A stretch of 64,000 nucleotides of DNA. Source: Rhizobium sp. NLR16a (lineage in GTDB: Bacteria; Pseudomonadota; Alphaproteobacteria; Rhizobiales; Rhizobiaceae). The stretch lies in assembly GCF_017948245.1 (NCBI RefSeq), contig NZ_CP072865.1, forward strand, positions 1,141,501 through 1,205,500. The letters are read 5' to 3'. The notes under the pieces are model-generated. The model worked only from the letters and a program-made list of their open reading frames with translations. It was not told where the DNA came from and did not search any database. The position numbers were made by a program, and so were the translations under genes. Below are positions 1 through 8,617 of this stretch, one piece after another (the first letter of the stretch is position 1; the number at the start of each line of letters is the position of its first letter).

Positions 1-648
1 ACGCGCACGGCCTTTGTCAATTCGCTGTCGCTTGCCGGCGCCACCGCGCTTGGTCTGCTCGTCGTAACGGTGCTTGCGGCTTATGTGCTGACGCGGCGCA
101 GAGACCTGGCGTCGCGCATCGTCGCCAGCCTGATCGAGATACCCTATTCGCTGCCCGGCATCGTCTTGGCGGTCGCCTTCATCCTGGTCTTCGCCGCACC
201 CGTCCCGGTCCTCAACATCTCGCTTTACGGCACGATCTGGATCATCCTGATCGCCTATTTCTCCTCCTTTTTCGCCGTCAGCCTAAAGCCGCTGATCACC
301 GCCTTCCACCAGCTCGATCCAGCGCTGGAAGAGGCCGCACGGCTTTCCGGCGCCGGCTTCGTCCGCCGACTCTTCGATATCATCGTGCCGCTGATTGCGC
401 CCGCCGTCGGCGCCTCGGTCATCCTCGTCTTCCTGATCGCCTGCAACGAGCTGACGATCTCGGCGCTGCTCTGGTCGGCCGGCACCCAGACGCTCGGCGT
501 CGCGATCTACAATCTCGATGACAGCGGCAGTTCCGACCTTGCTTCGGCGCTCTCAGTGCTCGTCGTGCTCATGGTCGTCGTCATGATGCTGCTGCTCGAG
601 CTTCTGGCCAAACGCCTTCCGAAAGGGGTGGTCCCATGGCGCAACTGA
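1..648 (+). CDS. ABC transporter permease, iron(III)/thiamine type, C-terminal part
   Basis: The reading frame is open from base 1, so the gene starts upstream of the window; about 215 codons are visible. The protein is an integral inner-membrane permease with several long hydrophobic segments. The cytoplasmic EAA loop (EEAARLSGAGFVRRLFDIIVP) that docks on the ATPase is clear around position 330-390. Its spacing and the following LIAP fit the FbpB/ThiP group of binding-protein-dependent permeases. Its stop overlaps the start of the ATPase gene by 13 bp, so the two are translationally coupled and form one importer; the binding protein presumably lies upstream. The substrate (ferric iron, thiamine or similar) cannot be decided from this piece. 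Confidence 0.85.
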   Translation, partial: TRTAFVNSLSLAGATALGLLVVTVLAAYVLTRRRDLASRIVASLIEIPYSLPGIVLAVAFILVFAAPVPVLNISLYGTIWIILIAYFSSFFAVSLKPLITAFHQLDPALEEAARLSGAGFVRRLFDIIVPLIAPAVGASVILVFLIACNELTISALLWSAGTQTLGVAIYNLDDSGSSDLASALSVLVVLMVVVMMLLLELLAKRLPKGVVPWRN

Positions 649-1655
649 CCCTCAATCAGGTGGCCAAGGATTTCGGCACCGGAAGGGCGGCCGTCAGCGG
701 TTTTTCGCTCGATGTGCGCGAGGGCGGTTTCCTGGCGCTGCTCGGGCCTTCCGGCTGCGGCAAGACGACGGTGCTGCGGATGATCGCCGGTTTCGAGGCG
801 CCTTCCGACGGCTCGATCCATCTCGGGGAGCGGCTGCTTGCCGATGCGGCGCAATCGCTGCCGCCGGAAAAGCGCAATATGGCGATGGTCTTCCAATCCT
901 ATGCGCTCTGGCCGCATATGAGCGTGGCCGACAATGTCGGCTATCCCCTCAAGGTGCACGGCATCTCGGGTGAGGCCTACCGGGCGAAAGTACAGGACGC
1001 GCTCTCCACCGTCCGGCTCGCCGATTACGCCGGGCGGCGGCCGGCCGATCTCTCCGGCGGCCAGCGCCAGCGAGTGGCGCTCGCCCGCTGCCTGGTGACG
1101 TCGCCTGACGTCGTGCTGCTCGATGAGCCGCTCGCCAATCTCGACCGGCACCTGAAGCAGGAGATGGAGGAGACCTTCCGCGAGTTCCACCAGCGCTCGG
1201 GCGCGACGATGATTTACGTCACCCACGATCAGAGCGAGGCGATGGCGCTCGCGACCGACGTCGCCGTCATGTCGGAGGGCCGGCTGCTGCAGGTGGCATC
1301 GCCGGCCGAAATCTATGCCCGGCCGGACGGCCGCATTGTCGGCGGGCTGATCGGGCGCGGCGCGATCCTGACGCTGCCTGTGATGGGCGGCGAACGCCAT
1401 CTGGAGTGGGATGAGTTGCAGGATGCGCTGCAGGCGGCCAATATCGATGGCGCCGATATTCTGGTGCGGCCGGAGGATGTGATCATCGGCGGCGAGGGCG
1501 CTCCCGCGACCGTCGAATCCGTGCTTTTCGAGGGCGAGCGCTACGCCGTCAAACTGACGCTCGGCAACGGCCAGACGCTGCGCGCCTACAGCCGCGTCGT
1601 CGTCGAGGCCGGAGAAGCCGTGCGTGTCGTCATCCGCGCGGGGTGGCGGCTCTGA
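636..1655 (+). CDS. ABC transporter ATP-binding protein, FbpC/PotA type
   Basis: This 339-residue ATPase energises the permease encoded just upstream. Walker A (GPSGCGKTT) is at residues 37-45, the Q-loop (VFQSYALWP) near 85, the signature LSGGQRQ at 139-145, Walker B (VVLLDEP) at 159-165, and the H-loop histidine at 197 (YVTHDQSEAMAL). The last 100 residues form a TOBE-like regulatory extension, as in FbpC, PotA and UgpC. The ATG lies inside the permease gene (13 bp overlap). Ferric or other small-anion import is the usual role of this type, but the ligand is not determined by this sequence. Confidence 0.9.
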   Translation: MAQLTLNQVAKDFGTGRAAVSGFSLDVREGGFLALLGPSGCGKTTVLRMIAGFEAPSDGSIHLGERLLADAAQSLPPEKRNMAMVFQSYALWPHMSVADNVGYPLKVHGISGEAYRAKVQDALSTVRLADYAGRRPADLSGGQRQRVALARCLVTSPDVVLLDEPLANLDRHLKQEMEETFREFHQRSGATMIYVTHDQSEAMALATDVAVMSEGRLLQVASPAEIYARPDGRIVGGLIGRGAILTLPVMGGERHLEWDELQDALQAANIDGADILVRPEDVIIGGEGAPATVESVLFEGERYAVKLTLGNGQTLRAYSRVVVEAGEAVRVVIRAGWRL

Positions 1656-1772
1656 TCGAGATAATCGCATCCGGGGGCGGCAAGAGGGGCGTTTGTCCGC
1701 AATTTTCTCGGCCCGCCACCTTTTCCTGCAGCGATTGCCGGATAAGGTACTGCGCGCAACCGGACTCATTCC

Positions 1773-2882
1773 ATGTCGCTTCGCCTCGCCACTTTCAACG
1801 TCGAAAACCTGCTCACCCGTTTCGATTTTACGGGTTTTCGCAACCAGCTTCGCCAGGACCGCGTCATCAAGCTTTTCGAGGTGAACAGCGAGGGCGTCTA
1901 TCAGCAGCTCGAGCAGGCGCGCGTGATCGCCGCCACCGATGATACGAGGCAGATGACGGCGCTGGCGATCGCCGATGCCGACGCCGATATCCTCTGCCTG
2001 CAGGAAATCGACAATATGGCCGCTCTTCAGGCGTTCGAATACGGCTATCTCTTCCGCATGGTCGGAAACGGCTATCGGCAGAAATTCCTGGTCGAGGGCA
2101 ATGACAGCCGCGGAATCGATGTCGCCGTGCTGATGCGCGAGGAAACGCGCGATGGCCAGAAGATCGAACTCAGGGATATCAGAAGTCACGCGATGACGAC
2201 CTATCGCGATTTCGATCTCTTCGACGAGGAACTGGCGCTTACCAACCGTATCGACGACAAGATCTTCAAGCGCGACTGCCTGGAGCTCGACCTCCTGATC
2301 GGCGGCAGGCCTTTCTCGCTCTATGTTGTGCATTTCAAGTCGATGGGCAATCCGCGCGACGGGCTGGACGGGCGGCAATCGACACTGCCGCTCCGTCGCG
2401 CCGAGGCGCGCGCCGTGCGTCGCATCATCGAGGACCGCTTCGGCGCCGGCCACACCGCCTCGAAGAGCTTTGCGATCTGCGGCGACATGAACGACTATCA
2501 GGAGCGCGTCGCCGTCGTTGGGCGGCGCGGCACCGGTTATCATTTCGAGCATCAGGCGGAGACCGAAAGCGCGCTCGACGTCTTCAGCCATGACAGTTTT
2601 GCGGAAAATGTCGTCCGCCGTCGTCAGCCCCTCGACCGCTGGACGCTTTATCATGCGCGCGGGCCGCAGGAGCAGCACCTCTGCCAGCTCGATTATATCT
2701 GGCTTTCGCCCGCACTTGCCGCCCATAATGCCGGCCGCCTGCCCGAGATCATCCGCAGCGGCCAACCCTACCGCACCATCTTCCCGCCGGGGCAGGAGGT
2801 GGAGCGTTATCCCCGTACCGGCTGGGACCGGCCGAAGGCCTCCGACCATTGCCCCGTCATCATGACACTGGATCTCCCCTGA
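1773..2882 (+). CDS. endonuclease/exonuclease/phosphatase family protein
   Basis: The 369-residue product has the ordered motifs of the EEP (DNase I-like) superfamily: TFNVENL at the N terminus (metal-coordinating Asn), LQEIDN (catalytic Glu), VVHFKS, GDMNDY (Asp/Asn pair) and the C-terminal DHCPV (Asp-His). All the catalytic elements are present, so it is expected to be an active metal-dependent phosphodiesterase or nuclease. No signal peptide is evident, so a cytoplasmic location is likely. The substrate cannot be told from sequence. It starts 117 bp after the ABC ATPase and is followed 8 bp later by the Nudix gene, suggesting a two-gene unit. Confidence 0.85.
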   Translation: MSLRLATFNVENLLTRFDFTGFRNQLRQDRVIKLFEVNSEGVYQQLEQARVIAATDDTRQMTALAIADADADILCLQEIDNMAALQAFEYGYLFRMVGNGYRQKFLVEGNDSRGIDVAVLMREETRDGQKIELRDIRSHAMTTYRDFDLFDEELALTNRIDDKIFKRDCLELDLLIGGRPFSLYVVHFKSMGNPRDGLDGRQSTLPLRRAEARAVRRIIEDRFGAGHTASKSFAICGDMNDYQERVAVVGRRGTGYHFEHQAETESALDVFSHDSFAENVVRRRQPLDRWTLYHARGPQEQHLCQLDYIWLSPALAAHNAGRLPEIIRSGQPYRTIFPPGQEVERYPRTGWDRPKASDHCPVIMTLDLP

Positions 2883-2890
2883 AAGCGAAC

Positions 2891-3661
2891 ATGAAAACGA
2901 ATTTGAGCAGAAATTTTCCGAACGCCGATTTTCCCGATGATTTCGCCGGCTGGCCGCCGGAGAACACGGTCTTCCCCATCGCCGGCGTTGATCTCCGCGT
3001 CCTGCCCGGCACTCATCCTTTCGTCGCCGCCGAGGAGACGGCGATCCGCGAGAATTGGGTGAGGGAGATCGCCGCCAACCCGGCGCTCTTCGATGGGCGG
3101 CTGATTTTCCAGCAGCGGCTGTCGCTCGGTAAGGAAGGAATTTCGGGTGAGGGCTACGTCACGCCCTTTTCCGCCTTCATGTACTGGCGCCGCCAGCCCC
3201 AACGCCAAGGCGGGCTGCACATCTTCGCCTATCCCGTGCTCGAAAGCTCCGACGGCGCGCTGGTTGCGATCCGCATGGGTGCGCACACCGCCAATCCCGG
3301 CCAGGTCTATTTCGCCGCCGGCTCGCTGGAACCCGAGGATATCTTCAACGGGCGCTGCGACATCGAAGCCAATATGCGCCGCGAGGTTCTCGAGGAAACC
3401 GGCCTCAATCTTTCCGATTCGGTGGCGGGGCAGCAGCTCTTTTCCAGCCACGCCAGGCGTACGGTGACGTTGCTGAGGCTCTTCCGTTTCGACCTGACGG
3501 CAGACGAGATGGTCGATCGGATCGAGGCCCACATGCTGGTCGCCGAAGACAAGGAGATCGCGGGTGCGGTGGCGATCCGTTCGGCTGATCGTGACGCGTA
3601 TCCGTATAACATCTCCATGCTGCCGGTGATTGACTGGTATTTCGGGAAGAGTGGCGCATAG
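2891..3661 (+). CDS. Nudix hydrolase family protein with an altered Nudix box
   Basis: A start at the ATG 2891 gives 256 residues; the frame is open further upstream (to 2849) but that would overlap the previous gene. A Nudix core is recognisable: AGSLEPED, then after a longer spacer REVLEETGL, then VTLLRLFRF strands. The classical spacing G-x5-E-x7-RE is not kept: about seven extra residues lie between the first Gly and the RE helix, and the first Glu is not in register. The metal-binding REVLEE helix itself is intact. The substrate is unknown; NDP-sugar or CoA pyrophosphatases of this shape exist. It probably shares a transcript with the EEP-family gene. Confidence 0.7.
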   Translation: MKTNLSRNFPNADFPDDFAGWPPENTVFPIAGVDLRVLPGTHPFVAAEETAIRENWVREIAANPALFDGRLIFQQRLSLGKEGISGEGYVTPFSAFMYWRRQPQRQGGLHIFAYPVLESSDGALVAIRMGAHTANPGQVYFAAGSLEPEDIFNGRCDIEANMRREVLEETGLNLSDSVAGQQLFSSHARRTVTLLRLFRFDLTADEMVDRIEAHMLVAEDKEIAGAVAIRSADRDAYPYNISMLPVIDWYFGKSGA

Positions 3662-3681
3662 GGCGCGGCAATCGGAGGCCG

Positions 3682-3713
3682 CCCTCGTCCTTCGAGGCCC
3701 CTTTCGGGGGTAC
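3682..3713. repeat. dispersed intergenic palindrome, copy 1
   Basis: The stretch contains CCTCGTCCTTCGAGG followed by CCCCTTTCGGGGG, two nested hairpins. Related text recurs at 21917, 24380, 27027, 36937 and 49411 in one or the other orientation, each time between genes. This fits a Rhizobiaceae mosaic palindrome family. Confidence 0.6.
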
Positions 3714-3888
3714 CACGCTCGTCAAGCGCTTCCGAGAAAAAATCGATTTTCATTAACGATCCCGCGCAAATTGCGGGCTGCCGACGTCTCGTGCCGGAGA
3801 CGGGTTGTTCTTACCCGAGTTAGCGCCTTGCACTCGGTCGCATGGTCGGGCAGGTTGGCGGCGCGACGATCGATTCAAGGAGGCCGAT

Positions 3889-4800
3889 GTGGCGCGAAGC
3901 TACAGCGTCTATGACGTGTTCACCGATCGAAAGCTTGCGGGCAATCCGCTGGCGGTGGTTTTCGACGGCGACAATCTCAGCGACGAGGCGATGCAGGCGA
4001 TCACCCGGGAGATCAATCTCTCCGAAACGGTTTTCGTGCAGCCTTCAACCAATCCCGCCTACGCGGCGAAGCTCAGAATCTTCACGCCGGGCCGCGAGCT
4101 GCCCTTTGCCGGTCATCCCACAGTCGGCACGGCGGTGGCGCTGGCCGAGCGGGCTCATGGCGCAGCGGCGCTCGATCTCGTCATGGTGCTTGAGGAAAAT
4201 GTCGGGCCGGTGCGTTGCGCCGTGCGGCTGAGGCAGGGCGAGGCGAGCTTTGCCGAATTTGACCTGCCGCGCAAATCGCAGCAGGCCGTCATGCCGCTCG
4301 ACAAGCTCGGTATTGCCGATGCGCTGTCGTTGAAGGTCACCGAAATCGGCTTCGAAAACCACGTTCCGTCGGTCTGGAGCGCCGGCGTTCCGTTTCTGCT
4401 CATTCCGGTGCACGATGTCGGCACGGCGCAGCGGGTGGAATTCGATCCGCAGCTTTGGGAAAAGATCGTGCCCTTCGTCGATGGCGCGCTGGCCTCGGCC
4501 TATGTCTATTGCCGCGGCGGCGTCAACCACGTGGCGAAGTTCCATGCGCGCATGTTCGCCAGCGGCATGGGCATCGTCGAGGATCCGGCCACCGGGGCGG
4601 CGGCGGCCGCTCTCTCCGGCGCAATCCGCCATTTTGACCGGCTGACCGACGGGCACCACCCGATCATGATCGAGCAGGGCGTCGAGATGGGCCGTCCGTC
4701 CTTCATCCACCTGCATATCGATGTCGAAGGCGGGACGATTTCCAACGCGCGGATCGGCGGCCAGGCGGTGCGACTGGCGAGTGGCACACTCGATCTTTGA
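3889..4800 (+). CDS. PhzF family isomerase/epimerase-like protein
   Basis: The product (303 residues) has the PhzF two-lobe signatures: YDVFTDRKLAGNPLAVV at the N terminus, LSETVFVQP with the catalytic Glu (about residue 46), FTPGRELPFAGHPTVGTA, and the second-lobe GIVEDPATGAAAA. PhzF-like enzymes are diaminopimelate-epimerase-fold isomerases. Most members outside phenazine clusters have no known substrate, and no phenazine genes are present here. I chose the GTG at 3889 because a strong Shine-Dalgarno (AAGGAGG, 3877-3883) sits 5 bases upstream. The frame extends to 3805, but those extra residues resemble nothing in the family. Confidence 0.88.
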   Translation: MARSYSVYDVFTDRKLAGNPLAVVFDGDNLSDEAMQAITREINLSETVFVQPSTNPAYAAKLRIFTPGRELPFAGHPTVGTAVALAERAHGAAALDLVMVLEENVGPVRCAVRLRQGEASFAEFDLPRKSQQAVMPLDKLGIADALSLKVTEIGFENHVPSVWSAGVPFLLIPVHDVGTAQRVEFDPQLWEKIVPFVDGALASAYVYCRGGVNHVAKFHARMFASGMGIVEDPATGAAAAALSGAIRHFDRLTDGHHPIMIEQGVEMGRPSFIHLHIDVEGGTISNARIGGQAVRLASGTLDL

Positions 4801-5019
4801 GTTTATGAGAGCGCCGCGCTCCGGCAGGCGGGACGCTCTATCACCTTGAATTGGCGCATCATCCCTCGCGGAGATCGTTTCCGATTTTTAGGATTGTGCG
4901 CCGCATTTCGGCGCTGCGGAAAAATCTTTGAGATTAACCAAAGAATTTTCGCTGATGCGCTGGACAAGCCTGCCGATCCTGTTTATACGCCCCGTCACAC
5001 CGCGCAGCCAAGCGCGAAC

Positions 5020-5095
<76 letters not shown>

Positions 5096-5236
5096 ATCTT
5101 CTTGAAAAGATCGAGATTTTTAAATTCGGACCGGGCTTCCGGTTTGATGGAAATCGTTCCAGAAACGGAAGATCTGGTTGATACTGGCTGCACCGACACG
5201 CTTGCCCTATGTTCTTCTCCGAAGCTGGAGGGTTTC

Positions 5237-5533
5237 ATGAAAAGCGTCGTCTTTGCCGTTGCCTTGTCGCTGTCGTCGCCGGCTCTTGCTGGCGGCGTGA
5301 TGGAAGTCAAAGCGAGCGCACATAGCTGCGGCGAGATTGCGCAGATCATCCGTCAGAATAAGAAGGTCTTCGTTCGAGTCGGTTTTGGCGGGCGCAGTTT
5401 TCGGTATCCGCCGGCGCAATGCAGCCTGGGCGACAAGCGCAGCACGGCGAGTTTCCGCGATGCTGAAGGGCGGCAGTGCGTCCTTGATTATGCCTGCGTC
5501 TATGATCCCGCCTCGCTTTACAATTTCCCCTGA
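5237..5533 (+). CDS. small secreted protein, paralogue A
   Basis: This 98-residue protein starts with a signal peptide (MKSVVFAVALSLSSPALA) and has a mature part of about 80 residues with four cysteines (HSCGE, AQCSLGD, RQCVLDYACVYDP). The core VFVRVGFGGRSFRYPPA is almost identical to that of the gene at 6338. Four conserved cysteines suggest two disulfides in the periplasm. The start follows CTGGAGG at a good distance; the frame is open back to 5102 but only the signal peptide start makes sense. Function unknown to me. It lies 142 bp downstream of tRNA-Lys. Confidence 0.8.
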   Translation: MKSVVFAVALSLSSPALAGGVMEVKASAHSCGEIAQIIRQNKKVFVRVGFGGRSFRYPPAQCSLGDKRSTASFRDAEGRQCVLDYACVYDPASLYNFP

Positions 5534-5852
5534 CAATGCGGCAACTGTCTTAACTCTTTGAGAACCATTGACAAATGGGAGCGAAACTCCTTGAACCCGG
5601 AGCCTCAATGCCAGGGAAATGTCATGTCAGAGCAGCCTGGCTTTAGCATCGGGGCCGCCGTAACCGGTTGGCCACCTTCAGAAGTGGATCTGGCTGCCCC
5701 TATTTTGCGAGCACATAAAAGCTATGCGCTCGCTACTATCGCAACCTGCTGGCCGACGCCAACTTCTTGAGAGATCAGCTCCTTATCGCCAGCAGTCTGA
5801 TGTCGAAAAATATCGTGCGCCGCTTGAAGGCTCAGAAAGAGCGTCTTGTACC
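5534..5852. other. intergenic stretch with possible gene remnants
   Basis: No complete gene is convincing here. One reading of 5719-5853 gives a helical stretch that looks protein-like (ARYYRNLLADANFLRDQLL, then MSKNIVRRLKAQKERL, stop), but it has a stop in front and no start codon. A different frame covers 5625-5770. This looks like a decayed or frameshifted small gene. Confidence 0.3.
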
Positions 5853-6233
5853 ATGAAGCACCAGAAGGGCATCGACCTTGTCAGGTCTGGCGCCGACGCC
5901 GGCTACTCAGTCAACGAAGGCAGCCGACGAGGGGCTTCAGGACTGGGCTCGACCAAACCTGCGAGAAGGGCCACGGCCCATGGCGGGGATCAGCTGACAT
6001 TGGCCGAGGTCAAGAAAGGGGAGAGCCTCAGCGCGAGGTGCGTGGCATGCTGTCACGAAGCCTGGATCGACCATTCGGAGCTCGCGCGACGGTTCGGCGC
6101 CAGTACGATGATCGGCATGCCGACGCCAAGGCTGCGGTGCGGATCGTGCGGCAATAAGGGTAACAACAGATGGATTGCGGATGGAGGGGCATCGCATCAC
6201 CAGGCACCACACGTCAGGCGATGGTCGCTTTGA
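5853..6233 (+). CDS. possible small zinc-ribbon-like protein
   Basis: The ORF (126 codons from the ATG at 5853) has an uninformative first half. Its second half reads LSARCVACCHEAWIDHSEL, then RLRCGSCGNKGNNRW. The CxxC...CxxC pair about 40 residues apart, with the RxRC-x2-CG motif, resembles small rhizobial zinc-ribbon proteins of unknown function. No good ribosome-binding site is seen and the N-terminal part may be wrong, so either the start is elsewhere or the gene is damaged. It sits between the two paralogous secreted proteins. Confidence 0.35.
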   Translation: MKHQKGIDLVRSGADAGYSVNEGSRRGASGLGSTKPARRATAHGGDQLTLAEVKKGESLSARCVACCHEAWIDHSELARRFGASTMIGMPTPRLRCGSCGNKGNNRWIADGGASHHQAPHVRRWSL

Positions 6234-6337
6234 ATGAGAGCGGGCGGGAATTCCTGCTCCGACGCGGTGCAGGCGAATTCCCTACTGGCCCTCTGGGCCG
6301 AGCGCCCTACTTCAGCCCTCCCATTCAGGAGTTACCC

Positions 6338-6640
6338 ATGAAAAGTGTCGTCGTGGCCGTCGCGTTATCGCTGTCGTCGGCAGCCTTTGCCGCCGAGACG
6401 GTGGAAGTCAATGCCAGGGACCACAGCTGCGCGGAACTCCGACGCGTCATTCAGCAGGAAAAGCGGGTCTTCGTGCGCATGGGATTCGGCGGCCGCAGCT
6501 TTCGTTATCCGCCGGCGAGGTGCAATCTGGGGGACAAATACGACACTGCGCGAGTGAGAGACGCGGACGGCAAGATCTGCCTCCTCGACCATGAGTGCGT
6601 CTACGATCCTCAGTCTTTCTATAACAGAATCCCCAACTAG
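6338..6640 (+). CDS. small secreted protein, paralogue B
   Basis: A 100-residue protein with a signal peptide (MKSVVVAVALSLSSAAFA) and the same cysteine pattern as the gene at 5237 (HSCAE, ARCNLGD, ICLLDHECVYDPQSFYN). The two proteins share most residues over their whole length, including FVRxGFGGRSFRYPPAxC, so they are a recent tandem duplication separated by about 800 bp. The start is the ATG at 6338 after CAGGAG; the longer frame back to 6170 has no family support. Role unknown; probably a periplasmic disulfide-bonded protein. Confidence 0.8.
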   Translation: MKSVVVAVALSLSSAAFAAETVEVNARDHSCAELRRVIQQEKRVFVRMGFGGRSFRYPPARCNLGDKYDTARVRDADGKICLLDHECVYDPQSFYNRIPN

Positions 6641-6866
6641 CCTTTGAATCCCAGCGTCGCTCGACCAATCGAGCCTGCGAAAGCGCCGGCCCGGTCCGGA
6701 CCGATGGCGGCGATGTCGACACGATGGAGAGCCATTCCGGCGGCAGTTACAAGACCTCCGGTAGCCGAGACCGCTTTTCCAGACCGGCAGAGCCTTAAGG
6801 GTCCGACGGCAAGAAATCAATAAAGGCAGGTAGCCGGACTGGTTCGGAGTTGGTGACGAGAACAAG

Positions 6867-6896
6867 AAAAAAGGCCGGGCGAAACTCGCACCGACC
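6867..6896 (-). terminator. Rho-independent terminator of the sRNA candidate
   Basis: A nine-pair GC stem with one bulged T and a five-base loop, followed on the minus strand by TTTTTT. The stem sequence is nearly the same as that of the terminator at 40062-40090. Confidence 0.7.
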
Positions 6897-6962
6897 TTCC
6901 TCGATCTGTCTCAATGACGGCTGCCAGTACATCCGTGGTCAGCCGTCAGAGACAAATTTAAT
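6867..6962 (-). ncRNA. candidate small RNA of about 96 nt
   Basis: On the minus strand a sigma-70-like promoter (CTTGAA at 6997-6992, 17-base spacer, TATTTA at 6974-6969) is followed by a hairpin (13 pairs, arms 6909-6923 and 6940-6952, two-base bulge). It ends in a Rho-independent terminator: GGTCGGTGCG-loop-CGCCCGGCC and six T. No ORF lies in between. The layout (promoter, stem-loop, terminator, nothing coding) is that of a trans-acting sRNA. I cannot match it to a named rhizobial sRNA family. The alternative is a long 3' UTR of the gene at 7154-7468. Confidence 0.5.
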
Positions 6963-7084
6963 AATCTCTAAATAAGTGCCGATTGCGGTTATTCAAGGGG
7001 CGGCCGCACAAAAGAAGCTCGTGCCCGCGCGTCACTCTGAGATTGCGGTCACCTTAGGATCATACGCATCTTCGATGCATAGAT

Positions 7085-7121
7085 CCTCCTTGGCGTGTCC
7101 TGGCCGGACGCGCCAAGGAGG
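7085..7121. terminator. long hairpin between convergent transcripts
   Basis: CCTCCTTGGCG (7085-7095) pairs perfectly with CGCCAAGGAGG (7111-7121), and the loop holds a further GTCC/GGAC pair. It lies 32 bp past the stop of the minus-strand gene at 7154. There is no T-run, so it is more likely a 3'-end or processing structure than a classical terminator. Confidence 0.5.
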
Positions 7122-7153
7122 TATCTAGCGCGGCTCCTTTCGACCGGCAGCGG

Positions 7154-7468
7154 TTACTGCTGAGCAGGAGCGGCCGGCGGGGTAGCCGGTGCGGGTGCCG
7201 GAGCAGGCGTTGCGCTGTTATCGGTCGGAGCGATCGGCTTAGCCGGGGCCGGCTCGGACTGGGTCGTGGAGGCTGTCGTATCCGGCGAAGTGCCGGGAGG
7301 TGTGCTGCTCCACTGCGAATAGGCGAATGCAGCAACAGCGATCACGGCCAATGCAGCAACCCAAACAACCCACGTATTGCTGCTGCGCGTCGTCGGCGTC
7401 GTGCGCAGATCCAGGTTCGGGTTCAGCGGGCGGTTCGGATCGTTGGCATTATTGGGGTCGTACGACAT
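7154..7468 (-). CDS. single-pass membrane protein with Pro/Ala-rich tail
   Basis: A 104-residue protein: Asn/Pro-rich N terminus (MSYDPNNANDPNRPLNPN), one transmembrane helix (TWVVWVAALAVIAVAAFAY, about residues 30-48), then a low-complexity Thr/Ser/Pro/Ala tail. I chose the ATG at 7468 because GAGGAGA lies just upstream; the frame runs back to 7591 without a ribosome-binding site. The layout (short cytoplasmic N terminus, periplasmic disordered tail) is common among rhizobial small envelope proteins. No function is assignable. Confidence 0.8.
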   Translation of the reverse strand: MSYDPNNANDPNRPLNPNLDLRTTPTTRSSNTWVVWVAALAVIAVAAFAYSQWSSTPPGTSPDTTASTTQSEPAPAKPIAPTDNSATPAPAPAPATPPAAPAQQ

Positions 7469-7800
7469 GGTACTTTCTCCTCTTTCGGTGATGAAGTAAT
7501 GGATCAGTGGGACTTTTGTTCCATTCTGGGGCCGAAGTGCCTGTGTTGGCGGGATTTTTGAGCCTGGAGCGGCTTCTTGAGCGGAAAGCAAAAGGCAATT
7601 GCGGGGATGACGCCTGAGGAGATCGTGCTGTCATACGCACAGCACAGCCGCCGTATAGACGGGCATAACCGCAGCGGAAGCGTCGTTCTTGACAGGACGG
7701 GGTGTCTTTGCCAATGCTTTGGATCTGGGGTCGCGATCACCCCACGAGGCGTCATGCTGAAGAATCGCGTCCGGTAAACCCGATCAACGGAGGACGCGTC

Positions 7801-8616
7801 ATGCCGTCATTTCTCGAAATTTCTCCCGACAAGCTCAGCCGCCTCATTGGTACTCCTGGGGCGCCCTGCATCATCGACGTCCGCACGGACGAGGATTTCG
7901 GGCTCGATCCGCGCCTGGTGCCGGGCTCGATCCGGCGCGACCACGCCGAGGTTGCGTCCTGGGCTGATAGCATCAATGCCGATGCCGTCGTCGTGGTCTG
8001 CCACAGGGGCGCCAAACTCAGCCATGGTGTCGCCGCCTATCTCAGGCATGCCGGGATCGAGGCGGAAAGCCTCGAAGGCGGCTTCGAAGCCTGGGTCGCG
8101 GCGGGACCCGTCGTGCCCGAGGCGAAGCTGCCGCGTCGCGACGGGCAGGGACGCACCGTCTGGGTGACACGGGCGCGGCCAAAAATCGACCGCATTGCCT
8201 GTCCCTGGCTGATTCGGCGTTTCGTCGATCCGAATGCCGTCTTCCTGTTCGTGCCGGCGCCTGAAGTTGTCGCCGTCGGCGAGCGCTTCGGGGCTGCGCC
8301 CTTCGATATCGAGGACGTGTTCTGGAGCCATCGTGGCGAGCTCTGCACCTTCGACGTGATGGTCGAGGAGTTCGGCCTGGCCTCCGAACCGCTCTTGCGC
8401 CTGGCGCGGATCGTCAGGGCGGCGGATACGGCCAGGCTCGATCTCGCGCCCGAGGCATCCGGTCTGCTTGCCGCCTCGCTCGGCCTCTCGAGAATGTATT
8501 CCGACGATCTGGAGCAGCTCGAGGCCGGAATGCTTCTCTACGATGCCTTCTTCCGCTGGTGCCGCGATGCGACCGAAGAGACCCACAACTGGCCCGCGCC
8601 GAAAAAGAGAGTATGA
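7801..8616 (+). CDS. rhodanese-ChrB fusion, chromate resistance protein
   Basis: The 271-residue product joins two domains. Residues about 1-105 are a rhodanese domain (CIIDVRTDEDF; active-site loop VVVVCHRGAKLS with the catalytic Cys; SLEGGFEAWVAAG). Residues about 115-265 are a ChrB C-terminal domain (WVTRARPKIDRIACPWLIRRF, FDIEDVFWSHRGELCTFD). ChrB-type proteins accompany ChrA in chromate resistance. The gene ends 1 bp before the chrA start, so the two are co-expressed. The ATG 7801 follows CGGAGGA. The rhodanese part suggests a sulfur- or thiol-based redox step on chromate or its products; that is an inference. Confidence 0.85.
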   Translation: MPSFLEISPDKLSRLIGTPGAPCIIDVRTDEDFGLDPRLVPGSIRRDHAEVASWADSINADAVVVVCHRGAKLSHGVAAYLRHAGIEAESLEGGFEAWVAAGPVVPEAKLPRRDGQGRTVWVTRARPKIDRIACPWLIRRFVDPNAVFLFVPAPEVVAVGERFGAAPFDIEDVFWSHRGELCTFDVMVEEFGLASEPLLRLARIVRAADTARLDLAPEASGLLAASLGLSRMYSDDLEQLEAGMLLYDAFFRWCRDATEETHNWPAPKKRV

Positions 8617-8617
8617 G

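Noticed and set aside
507..2849. 780-codon minus-strand ORF
   Set aside because: It runs antisense to the ABC ATPase and EEP-family genes, which have complete motifs. The translation is rich in His/Arg/Ala with no domain, a typical GC-rich shadow.
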